Origin: Aspergillus flavus
Taxonomy: Eukaryota > Ascomycota > Eurotiomycetes > Eurotiales > Aspergillaceae
Assembly (NCBI RefSeq): GCF_009017415.1
Contig: NC_092407.1
Span: 4,898,001-4,962,000, forward strand
Direction of reading: 5' to 3'
DNA length: 64,000 bases
The notes under the pieces are model-generated. The model was not told the origin of the DNA. It searched no databases and worked only from the letters and a program-made list of their open reading frames with translations. Positions 11,026-21,610 of this stretch are shown here, in pieces. The position numbers were made by a program, and so were the translations under genes. The stretch's first letter is position 1. Each line of letters begins with the position of its first letter.

Positions 11026-13089
11026 CTATATCTCCACCACAGGCCCCGAGTAAATCCTCCTAGCCCGAACAAAATAATACACTAGACTCAGAATAATCGT
11101 CCCTACCGTCCCCACCACACTGTAATTCATCGACTGCACATCAGCATGATTATTCGGCGGCCAGAAGCTAAAGAACGTAGCAATGGTCATATAAACGAGC
11201 GAGAAGACATTCAGGACAATCCCCAAAACACCGCGAACATGGAATGGGCCCCAGACCAACTGAGCCCCTGCCGTGTTGATCTTGATCTCTGAGCCCCGGG
11301 TCCCGTTGTTTCTTTCCATAATTCCGCCAGTGCAACGCCGGTAGAGGAGCAGACCGGCAACAACCATGTATGATAAATAGAGGCCTGATGTGGACATGGA
11401 GACCAGACTGTTGAAGGCTACGTCAGAGCCGATGTTGATGAGGTTTAGGAGGAGTGAGATTGTTGTGGTGAAAACGACGGTGTATGTTGGTATTGCTGTG
11501 CGCGTTGTAACCTACAATCATTAGCGCTGTTGTGTGAATAGCTCTCTAGTCACCCACCTGACTCCATAGCTGCCAGCCAGGGATTCCGCGGTCCCGGGAA
11601 AAGGACCAGAATTGGCGCGATGCGGACGCAAGCATGCCCACTGAAGTACAGAAGCATAGTACGATGATAATAGAAGCCATGACCACTGTGCCTGGGATGG
11701 ACTCTGTTGCTTGTAGGAAAATACCGACAAAGGGTAGTCCTGTGGGGTCATTGAGGGCTGTATCAATGTCGCCAATACAGAAGAGCAGGGCGAGAAGCAT
11801 GGCAAAACCAAGGGTTCCGTTGATCAAGACAGTGAGCATTAACGACCAGGGGACGTAAGTAGGTGCGTTGGAAATCTCTTCTGCCATCTAACAGGGGATA
11901 AATTAGCACTTTGCTTCATACATTGGTTGCTCAGAGCTTTGTAGCATTCTGGCAGGGATGCCAAACTCGGGGCTGGGGACATACATGGACTGCGGCATCG
12001 CCACCGGCAAAGGCAAACACAGGGCCAATTAATCCGATGAAGAACGAGAGACCTTGAGTCGGCCATTGCCCTTCATTTATGAAATGGGTAAAGACCTCCT
12101 TGGCGCTTTTATGATCAGCCATATATGTCAATGGAATCAGGATCGCAAAGAAACCAAGAATGTGGAGTATTAAAATTGTCCCTTCAAACCGTGGTAGAAG
12201 CTTTCCCCCTACACAGTTGATAGCCAGGCCGATTAACGCTGTTGCATAAGAATATAAAGTCATATGCCACGCTTGCGGGACGTAGTCAGAATGGGTAAGG
12301 GAGATCATTGCTGCAATATAAGTTCCGTTGAGGTAGATGGCGGTTGCATAGGTGGCCTGCCATCCGATGACAGTAAGCCAACCTACCATACGTTGTCAAT
12401 AACTCCAGCCTCATACATGGGTCCAGGCCCTTCCAATGAATACCACACAGTGGACTCACCCGTGATATAACTGGACAGTTTCATTGCCGACCGAGGTGCC
12501 AACATCGAGCACCAGTGGTACTGTCCGCCGGCTGTTGGAGCCCTAACGAGTGGTCAATCAAAGCTTGGAATGTTGGCTCGATGTCTTACATTGAAACTAG
12601 CTCTGATAATACAACGAAGGTCGCTGTAACACCGGCCCAGACAAAGAGGAACGCATAAACTGACCCAGCAGGGCCACCACTGCGATTATAATGTCAATAT
12701 TGGAATAGCTCCTCCAGAATGCAATGCGAGACTGTCACATACTTCTGGAAGCCTTGTATGAATAGTCTATCATGGTACCTGGTATTAGCCGCCACAAACT
12801 GAGAAAAGAGGAATGTATGAAGACAGTAACATACGCTGTTATACCCTCCCAGGTAATGAGAATCGTGCAACTGAAGCCCAGGATTGACATCAACCCAAAA
12901 TTCCTCTAAGCCAAACCATGCCTGTCAGATAAATCCCGACCTTTCTTTGTGGGGGTAGGCAATTTTTACCCTTAGGACAGCGCGCTTTCCAATGCGGGCT
13001 AAGTTGATATCATCCAGATTCTCCTGGGATGAGCCGTCTATTTCGTGTAGTGCTGCAGGCGGAGCCTGCTTCAGCTCATAGTGACCCAT
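11026..13089 (-). CDS. APC-superfamily amino acid/choline (GABA-type) permease 1
   Basis: Eight exons on the minus strand: 13089-12970, 12905-12835, 12766-12743 (a 24-nt microexon), 12679-12590, 12542-12460, 12382-11985, 11887-11558 and 11511-11026; 533 aa. All splice phases match. Family marks: FGLMSILGFSCT, then TALFIQGFQNGGPAG over three exons, MAPTAGGQYHWCSMLAPRS in TM3, the long GWLTVIGWQ segment, GGDAAVHMAEEISNAP between TM6 and TM7, SRQFWSFSRDRGIPG in the TM8 loop and NYSVVGTVG near the end. This is the ACT (amino acid/choline transporter, TC 2.A.3.4) pattern of yeast Hnm1/Uga4, so a plasma-membrane or vacuolar amine or amino acid permease is expected; substrate not readable. It lies head-to-head with a rhodopsin-fold gene across 833 bp. 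A similar divergent pair occurs at 34.8-38.5 kb. Confidence 0.9.
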
Positions 13090-13922
13090 TGTGGAGATGG
13101 TCCGTAAGATAGGATGCAGTAAAGTAGACAACCGAAGCTGCTTCAAGCGGAACAGAATCGATTGAAAGGGTAGAGGCTATAGCATTATCAAGTTAAGTGT
13201 GCAATGAGAAGACTTTTTGAGCTTCAACTGTCAAGGAACCTTCACTGACAGAGAGCAAGAAGATGTACATACAGGGATGGAAATTTCTTCGGCGCCCTCT
13301 CTCTCAAATAAAACTGGCCGCAGAAAGGAGACGCGACTAAAATCCATGCTTCGGTTACAAGCGATGATACGCTAAGTACACAGTTTGATTGACTTTCATG
13401 GTCTGGAGGAGGGGAACCTTTACATGTGGACTGATTTCGTTGCAACATCGCAAGGATTAGAGTCAAGCGCGTCTTTAGCTGCATTTCCGTTCCCTAGAGC
13501 AGTCCAATCATATCACTACTACTTGATGACGGCACAACCTAGTAATTGCCTAGAATGCCCAGACGGGTCTCGGATAATTTGGCAAAGCTCTTAAAATTCT
13601 TTGTGTCTAAGGCGTTCATCAATTAACGTTCTGACTAGACAAGGTACTCTTGCCGTCCAGCGCTGACAACCCCTGGAGGAAAGATTTCGCAATTCAGTGG
13701 CGTCGTAGACGCTGGCCTACTGCTGTCTTGGATCTTGTGTACCCGACCGGGTAATTTCCACCTTCGTCAGATTTGTTACCATGGAGGTGGTACGGTTTGC
13801 TGGTGGGATGGTTGATGAGATTACGAGGTGCAGTTAACTCTGCGCAGTGGCTGTCGTAATAAGTTCCTTGTCAGCGTTTCCCATATGCTCGATGTGCTAC
13901 CCTTTCCCCCTTCGCACGCGCA
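13090..13922. other. Bidirectional promoter region of permease 1 and rhodopsin-fold gene 1
   Basis: 833 bp between two divergent starts. It contains the perfect inverted repeat TACCCG-AC-CGGGTA at 13740-13753, about 170 bp before the rhodopsin-fold ATG, which could be a Zn2Cys6-type operator. No other gene seen. Confidence 0.5.
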
Positions 13923-15163
13923 ATGAGTAGGCTTGCCAAAGACAATTGGAAGCCCACGGTCAATGTGGTGACCTGGTTTCTTATGACTACGGCGATCCTC
14001 TGCGTTCTCACTCGGCTGGGCACCAAATACTGGATCTTCCGACGGTGGACGACAGATGACTACCTTAGTATTGTCTCGGTGGTACTGTGTGCGGCGCAGT
14101 CTCTAGCCATATCGATGGCCACGGCATATGGATATGGCGAGCATTATGACAGGCTATCAGGTGCAGCTGTGGACAGCATGTTAAAGGTATGTGGGCCTTG
14201 TTTCTCCATTTCGAGAGATCACTCATATCTTTAAGTCACAATACGCTGCAGCTATCCTCTTCATTATGACCATGTGTTTCTCGAAATTATCACTTATCCA
14301 CTTCATCTGGAGCGTGACACCAGCTACATCCGACCGTCGCATTGCTATCGGGCTAGAGATCTTCACAGTGCTCTGGGCAGTGACAAGCGTTATCGCCTCT
14401 ATTTTCCAGTGCACGCCGCCTCGAACGTGGGATTATCTGAGCGGGAATTGTTTCAATATTGTATGCTCTCAAATTCTCCACGAAGACCAAGGAATGCTGC
14501 TAACATGCGAGGCTAGAGCGCTTGGTGGAACTATCTTGCAGCAACGAATATCTTGTCTGAGGCGGGGATCATCATCCAGGCCCTTCTAATTATTGTCGGA
14601 ATTCAGGCAAACTGGGGAAAGAAAGGCACATTGGCCAGCATCTTTAGCCTTCGCATATTGTGAGTAATACCCTCGAGACTCACTCTTCTAGTACCGAGCG
14701 GCTGATCAAACACTCGAGTGTGATTGCCGCCACCATATGTCAGCTTATTTATGTCAACAAAACAATCAATTCCGAAGATCCAACGTTCGACACCTGGTCG
14801 GCCACCGTCTCGACGCAGCTTGTTCAATGCTTGAGTGTCGTCACAGCCTGCTCCCCACAGTTCAAACCATTCATGGATAGCTTGCGCTCCACAGGCATGC
14901 GCATCGACGGGTTGACAAGTTACAATATGGCATCGACAAAGCGACACGGCTTATCCTCGTTGCGTTATCATTCGACTTTTCATGGGAGTGAGGTTCACGA
15001 GCTTACTCCAGTACGCCCAGTCAAGGACACATACGAGACAACAGTTACTGCGTCGGGAGCTATATCCGACGGGGACGCAGAGAGTCAGTCAAGCCAAACT
15101 CATATTATTCGGGAGGTCAGGACCTTCACGGTGACCGAAACAGTACGCGATCGTCGGGATTAG
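13923..15163 (+). CDS. Fungal rhodopsin-fold (7-TM) integral membrane protein 1
   Basis: Four exons: 13923-14186, 14236-14460, 14517-14659 and 14719-15163; 358 aa. Phases agree at every junction, and the last one restores FVIAATICQLIY across the splice. Seven hydrophobic segments are present: TM1 VVTWFLMTTAILCVL, the loop RRWTTDDYLSI with the family's typical Asp-Asp, TM3 with SQYAAAILFIMTM, the FQCTPPRTWD loop, CFNISAWWNYLAATNILSEA, and TM7 VSTQLVQCLSVVTAC. This is the fungal rhodopsin-like domain of Pezizomycotina, unrelated in proven function to retinal rhodopsins; no retinal-binding lysine in a TM7 context is apparent. The C-terminal 80 residues are Ser/Thr-rich and cytosolic. Function unknown; often proposed to be a receptor or sensor. 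Divergent from APC permease 1. Confidence 0.87.
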
Positions 15164-16210
15164 TTCAAGCTCCTCGCGATGGGCTTCGGAGTTATTAGTC
15201 CCCCACTGGATGCCATCGTTTTGTCCATCCTGTGGACCACTGCGCACTAGTGCTCCCTCGGTCGGTCTGCCGGCCACCAAAAATAAAGTAATTAATATGT
15301 GTTATTATCTTAGCCAATACTATATTAGCCAGATATGAACGCCGCCTTGGCGTTTCACGTAGCATTCCATCCCACCAGCCGTCCTTGGCGTACTTTTGTG
15401 CATTTTTCCGAGGGTACTCTGGGTCCTATCCATTCAAACGGGCTGTGTGCGTATTATGGGATGTACGTCATGTTTTACGAATAGTATTCTATAACACAGG
15501 TACGCCGATGGCTATAAAAAAGACATGGCCTAACATATTCTACGGACTACAGAAGGAGAGACACAGACGCCCTGTGGTTCAGAGCAAGGGTCAACGTGGC
15601 ATTCCTGACCCTATATGGTAACAATCAACGTAGACCACAACAACTAATATTAAGCGTCGAGAGTAGGGGAGTCGGCACGGCCCGATGGTCTCAATCGACC
15701 GTGATCCGTCCAATGTTACATAGACTACGGGGAATCTTTACGCCAAGTATTCTGTCCCGATCCCTGTCTATTAAAAAGGAGGGGGGTTGTTAGAGTCGGG
15801 CTCGGGAGGCGATGCTTCTGGTCTCCCTGTCTGTGAGTCAGTGAGAGCATTGAGTGCTGGGTTTCTGTTCACTACTACAATAAACGTACAGTATCTTTGG
15901 TGTTTCCAGCGAGATACACATGTACCTCGAGATAATTAGAGGAAGTATATAGATATGAATAAACATGTCTGTTCAGCGTTCTGTGGATCGGTATGTCGAG
16001 AGAGCGGCACATCGGTTGAAATTACGATAAAGTAAACTTCATTGCCACCTGACGAGATGAAGTAACAGTGAAGACGACGAAAACAATATAATACAGGCTG
16101 AAGTTGAATAGGATCAATCTTAACCTACGGAGTTCAAAGTCATTCTTGTGGTGCTGCAAAAGTATACTCTTATAACATGTATCCAAATAAAAAGGCGCTG
16201 TATATCAATC
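15164..16210. other. Intergenic spacer
   Basis: About 1.05 kb without a recognisable gene, ending at the tRNA gene. Only short unsupported frames. Confidence 0.6.
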
Positions 16211-16284
16211 GGCCGGATGGTGTAGTTGGTTATCACGTATCGTTAACACCGATAAGGTCCTGGGATCGAGCCCCAGTCTGGTCA
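16211..16284 (+). tRNA. tRNA-Val, anticodon AAC
   Basis: A 74-nt cloverleaf. The 7-bp acceptor stem (GGCCGGA with TCTGGTC, two G-U pairs) is followed by the A-box-like TGGTGTAGTTGG, a perfect anticodon stem TATCG/CGATA around the loop TTAACAC (anticodon AAC, Val), variable region AGGTC, and a perfect T stem CTGGG/CCCAG. The T loop reads ATCGAGC instead of the usual TTCGAxx, so position 54 is A and cannot make the normal T54-A58 pair; the B box is correspondingly off. A T5 run follows at 16289-16293, a fitting pol III terminator. No intron. It is either functional with a weak B box or a recently decaying copy. Confidence 0.8.
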
Positions 16285-17257
16285 TTGCTTTTTGTCCTTT
16301 CTCCCTTCACCTCTCCTTCAATTTTTCAGAATCCTTCTGTCGTTTTTTCGTTCTTTGCTTTTTTCATTTGCTCCTCTTAAATCGTTGCTTCTCAATACTT
16401 TTCGTCGCTGAGTTTCCGGACTCTGTTTTAATCCTCTACTCATAGCCATGATTTAATATCCGCATACCGACCGTGACATTAATGTGTCCAAACATTGGAT
16501 CGTAGGTTCGGCTTATTGAACGGGCTTTAGTTTTGCCTAATTGATCGCATAGTATTACTTTCCAGTTGTATTAGGCATATAAGGTGACGTTGTTGTGAGA
16601 AGCGCATCAAGTTACAGAATTCTGTTTGGCATTGCGGATATATATAGTTTGTGCATTACACCCTTTGACAACTACTGTTCGGCATGCACACAAGAAATAG
16701 ACATAGAAAATAAACCAAACTAATACAAGAGCGAACTCACTATCAAACAAGTTGTTTCCATATATATCCATCGATATAGTAAGGGTCCTTGACACCTCAA
16801 CACCAAAGCCCCTGGCTACTACACGGAATAGGCCGAAGCCAGCTAGTGTCTCAAATCAAGTCAATCGAAGTTGTGGCGTCCCTGACGCCAAGCATTTATA
16901 TCCCCACCCTCAGCAGGAAATTTTGGAAACTCCAATAAAAGACTGTATGGAGTTTGGTAGAGCCCGAAATCCAAGACAAGTGCTAAATGCAATAAACTAG
17001 TGGGGAACTCTAAGGCCAATGAGAGATATGGGATAGGGCTACTATGTCACATGTTCACTCCACCTCGAGCAGGCAGCCACAGTTTGTGGCAAGACACTAA
17101 CGATTATCACCCGTGGGTCTTGGCCCTTGAATTTTCCCCTGGCACGAGAATGTTGTTATGTCGCGTCGCTATCCCCTATACTGAGATGGTAACTGTGCCA
17201 GGCCGTGATCAAGCTCGTACGGGATGAGGATTCGTTGCAAAGATACCATTTCGGGCA
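16285..17257. other. Intergenic spacer
   Basis: About 970 bp with pyrimidine-rich sequence just after the tRNA. No recognisable gene; includes the promoter of the DUF3433 gene. Confidence 0.6.
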
Positions 17258-20200
17258 GTGAAACGGCAAATGACCTCGAAATGGGGCAGAATAGCGGACT
17301 TATGGAAGAGACGGTCAGGTACGGACCTCGTGTTAACCTCAATGCATTCATCGTTGATGAGAATATACGCAGGATGGCCCTTCCGATCGGCAGTAATCGA
17401 GAGAACAGAACTGGTGTGGGATCCACGAGACGCCTGGAGACCAGTACCTCTGCGAGCGCCATACCTTCTCACACTGGCCGGTCTTTTGCTGCTGACAGCA
17501 ATTGCTCTCGAGGTTTGTCGTCAGTACAATGATAGAATTGGCTGGCTAGTACGCTACAAGCATGCCAGCGATCTTCCCACGACTGTGTCAGTTGCCTACG
17601 TCATTGTTCCAACAGCCATAGCGCTGGTCGTGGTGAACCTATGGGAGTTTAGTTCCTGTGATGTGATGCGACTGGAACCTTATTTTCAGCTGGCCAAGTC
17701 GCGTGGTGCCTCAGCAACAGTACTTTTCACAAACTACAGTTTCTGCTACGGAATCTTCGCGCCTATAACCGCCGCCCGCAACCGGCATTGGATTGCGCTT
17801 TGCGTGTCGCTAATGTCTTTGGTTATCCGGATACTCTTACCCTCGTTATTTGCTGGGATGATAGTAATGGGTGAGCTAAATCTCACTGATCCCAAGATCA
17901 TAGAAACATGGCCGGCCCTTGTCGATTTGCAAACCCAAGAGGGGTGGATGGCAGCGGAAACATCTGGCCTCAGTGAGTCTAGCCAAGATGCTGAGTTCCT
18001 GTTACTTCGATCACCTCATTACGCAGCTGCACCGGTTTCAATGCCTGTAGATGATGAGAATGATACATCCATGCTGCGCCTGAACCAAACGATATATTGG
18101 GCGAATCTGACTTGTGTGGACATGCCACTGTATGGGATCGCGCCAACGACGCACTCTATGAACTATACGAGGTCAGATGACGAACAGATAATTTCATGGA
18201 ATATGCGCAATATATCTCTTCCAACTCTTAGCAATAGCACTGCAGGTTGCTCGATTAATTTCGCACTCGACAGCGTCGCCCCCACCGATACTGAACGCTT
18301 TCAGCTTGGCTACTGGGAGCCAAGTCAACCTAGCCGGAATTCTAATACCACTTCTGCATTTACTGGCAGTGGCTGCGGCTCGCCCACCTTATACGGCGTA
18401 GTGATTGAAGGGGATGTTTTGAAAAACAACTCCATCAAGCCATCAAAGGCCGCGGCGTTTGCTTGTATGGCTACTTATCATTACGCGGAAGCGGAGGTCT
18501 TTATCGCAACAAACACATCAATCGTCGCAGCTCAAATCCAACAGGACACAGTTAGCAGCCTCAGTCCAGCTGAGTTCAGTATCGACAAGTTTGAGGATCA
18601 ATTCCGCGTCGGGCCTCGCGCGGCAGGCATACGAATAATTGTCAACACTACCAGCTCGTCTAGCCTCTTCGACACAGGTTCCACATCCAAGTTCATAGCA
18701 CTCGAAGAGTATCAGAAAAAGCTGCGTAACTCATGGAATCACAGGTTTCTCGTCACGGTGAACAAAATGTTCGATCCTACACGACCTACGAAAACTCATG
18801 CAGAACAGCAGAGTGTCTCAGTGATCCTCCAAATGTTGCATGACCCAGCTATCCATGCGGAAATCATACTCTGCGTAGCTTCTCTCCTGCTCTCCTTCCT
18901 AGCCTTTGTCTACCCGCGACGACCTAACTTTCTTCGAAGCGACCCGGGGTCAATTGCTGCGCAGTGCGCGATCGTTGCCAATCTGTTCAGCCCAACAATT
19001 GCACTAGCTCGACCCGATACAGATTTTGATCAAGCCACTACCCGACAGCTTCTCCAATGGGCTAAGGGACTATGGTGCCAATGGAGCGGAGTGTCAAAGG
19101 AACGCAGATTGGAAATCGTATCACTCGATGGAAATCCGGTGCCTCTTGCCACAGGTAAGTCTCGGAGAAAGAAGGATTTTATGCCACATTTCCTAAGACT
19201 ACCGTTGTTCTTTATGGAATGTTTATCGCTGGCTTTCATACTCGCCTTGTTTGGGTTGGCTCTTCGATATCTTCGTTTGGACGACCCTAACTCCATGACC
19301 GGGCCCCAGCTGGTCTTGTATATTTCCATGCTCTTCGTCCCGACGATAGTTGCATCTATGATCAGCGCACTTCTAGCATCAGTGCTTCGCCACCTCAGCG
19401 TCCTGGAACCGTGGACTCAGTTACAGAAGGGACTGGCGACAGCAAAACAATCGCTGTTGATGGACTATGGCTGTCAAACTTCGTTTGCAGTGCTTTGGAA
19501 ATGCGCACGCCGAGGCCCTCGCCTCCTCGTGATCATCTCATTGGCATGTATTTTGGACCTGCTCTTGACTGTTGTGAGCGGTGGCCTTTTTGAGCCACAA
19601 GTAAGACACTACTCGACAGCTGCTTCTGGCTTATTTGCGACGTATAACTTGTCCACGCTTTCAAGACAATCCCAAAGCCCGGTTCTAGACAGCTACAGTG
19701 TTATTCCCAGCGTTATCACACAGGACGCCCCTTTCCTGCCGTGGACTACGTCCAACCACTCACTTGTGCCAACTCGCATTGATGGGCCGGAAAGCGAGCG
19801 TACTTTCTATACGGCTTTGACACGTGGTATTGGTGTGAATCTCATATGTGAAAGCCTTCCATCTAGCGATTCAGGGATTGACGGTAATTCAACGAACCCA
19901 TACTGGCGTTATACACCATTCAATAGTAGTACGGAATCTGCATGCTCTGTAGAGGCGCCATGGGCAGCGTCTGATTACCCCGAGAACTTTATCCATTTTA
20001 TGGCGCCCACGGGGTCCTCTGCATCGACGGAATGCGAGACATCTACACTCTTGGTTATTGCGCGCTTGGATAAAATAACAGGGAAATCTCTGCACCGGGA
20101 TAGTACATTTGCATTGCACTGTCAGCCGACAATCCATATCCAAGATTTCCTGGTCCAGTTCGACCACTCTGGCCAAGTAGAAGATTACGAGGCGGTGCCC

Positions 20201-20989
20201 GGAAGCTCGATCACTGACGGTCCATTGTATCAGAATGCATCTGATCTCCTGGGACAATTTAACATGGCGTTTACGCAGTCAATTCAAGCCCTTCCTGCTC
20301 ATCCAAATTCGTCATTTTACCAGTATGACTGGCCCGGTGTTTTGACGGCACGCACAATTGAGAAGCTGAATCCCAAATCGGATTCGGTGGACACTGCACT
20401 TCTGATAGATGCCGTCCAACTCACCTATCGAACAGTCTTCAGCACCTACTTGACTCTCTGGCGAGATTTGTATCTTCAGCGTTTGCCCGAGTCCCATTCC
20501 ATCACTATCGATGGAACAGTCACTCAGGGGGTGTGGGGTATACTGCCATCAACGCCGTCAATTCTGATAGTCATCATTCTTGTGTCCCTGGATGTTGTGT
20601 TGATGGTTGGTGTATTCGTCACCTACCGTGGGCGATTCAATGGACCACGCATTCCCAAATCTATTGGATCTCTCATCCCGTGGATTGCACATAGCCAGAT
20701 GATGCGTGATTTTGAGGGCACTCATGCGTGGAGTGAAGTACAGCAACGGAAACATTTGGAGGAACTCGACCGGACGTATAGCTTGGGAACTTTTCCGTGC
20801 CCAGATGGGATGAGCAGGATAGCCGTTGACTACAAGGACGACGAGCAAGCTTATGAGTTGCATGATCTGGCGACGTCAGGAGCGGTACCATCGGAATCGA
20901 CTGCTCAAGAGCCACAACACGGTTACCAGGGGGTCAGTCGTACGCCGCAGGGTGGACCTGTGGACACCATCTGTGCGGACCGCAGATAG
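17258..20989 (+). CDS. Large DUF3433 polytopic membrane protein
   Basis: Single uninterrupted exon, 1243 aa. It has the two-part layout of fungal DUF3433 proteins. An N-terminal motif WRPVPLRAPYLLTLAGL (about 61-77) opens a first membrane block (segments near 69-86, 113-131 and 178-203). A large, probably extracytoplasmic loop (about 210-520) has many N-glycosylation sequons (NLT, NYT, NIS, NST, NTT, NNS, NTS). A segment around 535 precedes a second DUF3433 start (HFLRLPLFFMECLSLAF, near 645) with further helices, a second sequon-rich loop, and a last helix near 1105 followed by a charged cytosolic tail. The domain has no established function. The start at 17258 is the first ATG giving a short basic N-terminus before the conserved WRP region; an upstream exon cannot be excluded. 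The absence of any intron over 3.7 kb stands out beside intron-rich neighbours. Confidence 0.88.
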   Translation: MKRQMTSKWGRIADLWKRRSGTDLVLTSMHSSLMRIYAGWPFRSAVIERTELVWDPRDAWRPVPLRAPYLLTLAGLLLLTAIALEVCRQYNDRIGWLVRYKHASDLPTTVSVAYVIVPTAIALVVVNLWEFSSCDVMRLEPYFQLAKSRGASATVLFTNYSFCYGIFAPITAARNRHWIALCVSLMSLVIRILLPSLFAGMIVMGELNLTDPKIIETWPALVDLQTQEGWMAAETSGLSESSQDAEFLLLRSPHYAAAPVSMPVDDENDTSMLRLNQTIYWANLTCVDMPLYGIAPTTHSMNYTRSDDEQIISWNMRNISLPTLSNSTAGCSINFALDSVAPTDTERFQLGYWEPSQPSRNSNTTSAFTGSGCGSPTLYGVVIEGDVLKNNSIKPSKAAAFACMATYHYAEAEVFIATNTSIVAAQIQQDTVSSLSPAEFSIDKFEDQFRVGPRAAGIRIIVNTTSSSSLFDTGSTSKFIALEEYQKKLRNSWNHRFLVTVNKMFDPTRPTKTHAEQQSVSVILQMLHDPAIHAEIILCVASLLLSFLAFVYPRRPNFLRSDPGSIAAQCAIVANLFSPTIALARPDTDFDQATTRQLLQWAKGLWCQWSGVSKERRLEIVSLDGNPVPLATGKSRRKKDFMPHFLRLPLFFMECLSLAFILALFGLALRYLRLDDPNSMTGPQLVLYISMLFVPTIVASMISALLASVLRHLSVLEPWTQLQKGLATAKQSLLMDYGCQTSFAVLWKCARRGPRLLVIISLACILDLLLTVVSGGLFEPQVRHYSTAASGLFATYNLSTLSRQSQSPVLDSYSVIPSVITQDAPFLPWTTSNHSLVPTRIDGPESERTFYTALTRGIGVNLICESLPSSDSGIDGNSTNPYWRYTPFNSSTESACSVEAPWAASDYPENFIHFMAPTGSSASTECETSTLLVIARLDKITGKSLHRDSTFALHCQPTIHIQDFLVQFDHSGQVEDYEAVPGSSITDGPLYQNASDLLGQFNMAFTQSIQALPAHPNSSFYQYDWPGVLTARTIEKLNPKSDSVDTALLIDAVQLTYRTVFSTYLTLWRDLYLQRLPESHSITIDGTVTQGVWGILPSTPSILIVIILVSLDVVLMVGVFVTYRGRFNGPRIPKSIGSLIPWIAHSQMMRDFEGTHAWSEVQQRKHLEELDRTYSLGTFPCPDGMSRIAVDYKDDEQAYELHDLATSGAVPSESTAQEPQHGYQGVSRTPQGGPVDTICADRR

Positions 20990-21610
20990 AATTCAATGGG
21001 TACGTATAAAAGGGAGCCGGCTGCTGAATCTATCCCTGTAGAAAGATGGGCTCCCCATCTCTTCTCCGGCTGGCTGCTCTTCAGTTACCTTTCTAGTGTT
21101 TATGACTAATGTTGTCTCAATTGTGTCTAATTCCTCTCCATACTAGTGTAATAGAAATACCCCGTAAATGAGTAAGTTCATTGATAGCCTCCTGAAAACG
21201 GTGTACGCCACCGTGATGGAGTGCGTAAGATTGCACCGGGCTTAGACTATCTCTAAGTAAGTCATCAGAAGGCTTACGGGTAACATTGTGCAGCTTGGTG
21301 CCCAATAGGTCTGTCTTGGCTGCATGACTCCTCCTGGTGGGCACCTCAATTGTGACATAACCATGAACAGCGGTGTGCTTGTCGTGAATGAGACCGTAAA
21401 AGTTCCGTACGTTTCTCCAAAGACAGCTGAATACATTAAGGTTTTCTCCCATATGGGTCGATATGGGGGACTAGATCGGACCTCTATGGGCAGAGGATGA
21501 GGGGCTGGATCGATAAATCTCATTGGTAACAAATAATCAAATTTGCAGACGCATACGACTAAGTATGCTTTTACTAGCCTGGCACTTTTGCGTGGTATGG
21601 ACAATTCTGT
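20990..21610. other. Convergent intergenic spacer
   Basis: 621 bp between the 3' ends of the DUF3433 gene and the HET-like gene. Small frames only, no recognisable product. Confidence 0.6.
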
